Positions 5,879-6,988 of a stretch of DNA of 6,988 bases are shown piece by piece. Both the position numbers and the translations under genes were made by a program. Below the pieces are notes generated by a model. That model had not been told where the DNA came from and made no database searches. It saw only the letters and a program-made list of their open reading frames with translations. The stretch comes from CAXMST01 sp964196325 (GTDB lineage: Bacteria; Actinomycetota; Thermoleophilia; Solirubrobacterales; 70-9), in NCBI GenBank assembly GCA_964196325.1, contig CAXMST010000205.1, forward strand, positions 1 through 6,988. The letters run 5' to 3'. The stretch's first letter is position 1; every line of letters starts with the position of its first letter.

Positions 5879-6643
5879 ATGAGTGTGCTGCGCAATCTCG
5901 AAGCAAAGATCGAGGGCCTCGTCGAGGGCGTCTTCAGCCGTGCCTTCAGCTCGCAGGTGCAGCCGGTCGAGATCGCCCGCAAGTTGGCCAAGGAGATGGA
6001 CTCGCACCGAACCGCATCGGTCTCGCAGACCTACGCCCCCAACCACTACACGGTCTGGCTCTCGCCCGAGGATCATGAGCGACTCGAGGGTTACGAGCGC
6101 TCACTCGCGCAGGAGCTCAGCTCCTACCTGCTCGAGCACGCTCGCCGTCAGGACTACGCGCTGCTGACCCGTCCCGAGGTCCTGATCGAGTCTGATGACC
6201 GACTCAGGTTGGGCGAGTTCGGGATCCAGCCGCGGCTGGTCAAGCCGCCGGCGCGACAGGGTGACAGCGGCGAGCAGGGCCGGCCCGGGCACACGATGGT
6301 CTACTCGGCGCCACCCAAGGACAGCAAGCCCAAGCGGCCTAAGTCGGCTCCATTGACCGAAACCCGCGCGATCGTCGCGCTCGGCGACCGTCGCTATGTA
6401 CTCGACGGCCCGGCCGCCGTCCTCGGACGCTCGCGCGAGTGCGACTGTGTGCTCGACGACGGCAACATCTCGCGCCGTCATGCCGAGCTGACCCGCGCCT
6501 CCAACGGCGATTGGACGATCACCGACCTGGGATCGACCAATGGGGTCAAGGTCAACGGCCGCAAGCTCAGCTCCGCCCGCGTCTCACCGGGGGACGAGGT
6601 CGTGCTAGGCGAAACCCGATTCATGTTCGACCTCGAGCAGTGA
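5879..6643 (+). CDS. fhaA: FhaA-like protein: DUF3662 domain plus C-terminal FHA domain
   Basis: A 254-residue cytoplasmic adaptor. Residues 1-118 are the FhaA N-terminal (DUF3662) domain, opening MSVLRNLEAKIEGLVEGVF and containing VQPVEIARKLAKEMD (27-41) and APNHYTVWLSPED (53-65). A charged linker follows (about 122-160). The FHA domain covers about 162-252 with its phosphothreonine-binding residues in place: GRS (183-185), ISRRHAEL (197-204) and the TNG turn (220-222). Mycobacterial FhaA has a much longer linker; this is the compact form. In mycobacteria FhaA binds phosphorylated MviN and links kinase signalling to peptidoglycan synthesis; a similar envelope role here is inference. The linker has T139 in HTMVYS, a candidate phosphosite. 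The gene follows the kinase and is 33 bases from fhaB. Confidence 0.93.
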   Translation: MSVLRNLEAKIEGLVEGVFSRAFSSQVQPVEIARKLAKEMDSHRTASVSQTYAPNHYTVWLSPEDHERLEGYERSLAQELSSYLLEHARRQDYALLTRPEVLIESDDRLRLGEFGIQPRLVKPPARQGDSGEQGRPGHTMVYSAPPKDSKPKRPKSAPLTETRAIVALGDRRYVLDGPAAVLGRSRECDCVLDDGNISRRHAELTRASNGDWTITDLGSTNGVKVNGRKLSSARVSPGDEVVLGETRFMFDLEQ

Positions 6644-6676
6644 GCGACCCCTCCGACGCGTGGGGCGACGATCGCC

Positions 6677-6988
6677 ATGGACGGTGACCCCCTCGCAGTA
6701 GCGCTCAAGTTCGGGTTCCTCGCGGTGCTCTACCTGTTTCTGTTCGCCGTCGCCCGTAGCGCCCTCAAGGACCTGCGTGGGGAGCGAGGCGCCGCTGCCG
6801 TGACCCCTGAGGGAACCGGTATGCACGCGGTCGGGGGCGGCCGCGTGGCGGCTACCGACGCCTGGCTCGTGGTGCTCGGGGGAGCCGGCCTCGAACTGGG
6901 TTCCAGGATCGACCTGTTTGGGGGCGTCACGATCGGCCGCGGAGCAGACGCCGACCTGCACATCGAGGACCGGTTCGCATCGACCCTG
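6677..6988 (+). CDS. fhaB: FhaB-like membrane-anchored FHA protein, C-terminus cut by window edge
   Basis: The first 104 codons, open to the window end. Residues 7-26 form one membrane helix (AVALKFGFLAVLYLFLFAVA) followed by a short basic stretch (RSALKDLRGERG). A linker with T43 and T47 leads to the first FHA strands from about residue 62. The phosphothreonine-binding GR (87-88, in VTIGRGADADLHIED) is present; the expected S-x-x-H motif would start around ASTL, where the sequence stops. The layout (short N-terminal helix, then FHA) matches FhaB, also called FipA, of mycobacteria, a kinase substrate tied to cell division and envelope growth. The ATG at 6677 has a weak GGGG-type ribosome binding site 11 bases upstream. 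By analogy with other actinobacteria, a PP2C phosphatase and rodA may follow to the right. Confidence 0.9.
   Translation, partial: MDGDPLAVALKFGFLAVLYLFLFAVARSALKDLRGERGAAAVTPEGTGMHAVGGGRVAATDAWLVVLGGAGLELGSRIDLFGGVTIGRGADADLHIEDRFASTL

Noticed and set aside
4992..5906. 304-codon minus-strand frame opposite the kinase membrane region.
   Set aside because: The translation is Gly/Arg/Pro-rich with no domain, while the plus strand encodes regular hydrophobic segments.

Overview
The window is GC-rich, densely coding bacterial chromosome, with frequent GTG and TTG starts and short or overlapping gene junctions. An FhaA-type DUF3662-FHA protein followed by an FhaB-type membrane-anchored FHA protein points to Actinomycetota, and a DUF3556 membrane protein agrees with this. 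The gene mix and amino acid style would suit a deep-branching class such as Thermoleophilia, but that placement is inference and there is no rRNA or other marker to test it. I see no mobile element, CRISPR array, tRNA or rRNA.

Layout. Four genes on the minus strand read leftward from about 4011: a one-pass membrane protein with a C-terminal CARDB-like domain (4011-2872), prephenate dehydratase pheA (2860-1973), an HNH nuclease-fold protein (1896-1282) and a polytopic DUF3556 protein cut by the left window edge (1282-1). The junctions are tight: 11 nt, then 76 nt holding a possible 13-codon mini-ORF, then a one-base TGATG overlap. They may form one transcription unit. Three genes on the plus strand diverge from the same 134-bp gap: a Ser/Thr kinase with about seven C-terminal membrane segments (4146-5804), fhaA (5879-6643) and fhaB, cut by the right edge (6677-6988).

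How the genes work together. The rightward set looks like a phospho-signalling module: an RD-type Hanks kinase with a multi-pass membrane domain instead of extracellular PASTA repeats, next to two FHA proteins that read phosphothreonine. In better-known actinobacteria fhaA and fhaB lie at the head of the pstP-rodA-pbpA-pknA-pknB cell-envelope cluster, so those genes may continue to the right of this window. The leftward set mixes phenylalanine synthesis with three poorly understood proteins and has no obvious single pathway.

Most worth a second look are the kinase-7TM architecture, a textbook ribosome binding site that serves a start out of frame with the kinase, a mini-ORF with a strong and possibly hairpin-masked ribosome binding site between pheA and the HNH gene, and the coupling of an HNH nuclease to a DUF3556 membrane protein. 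I did not find a clearly unprecedented system.
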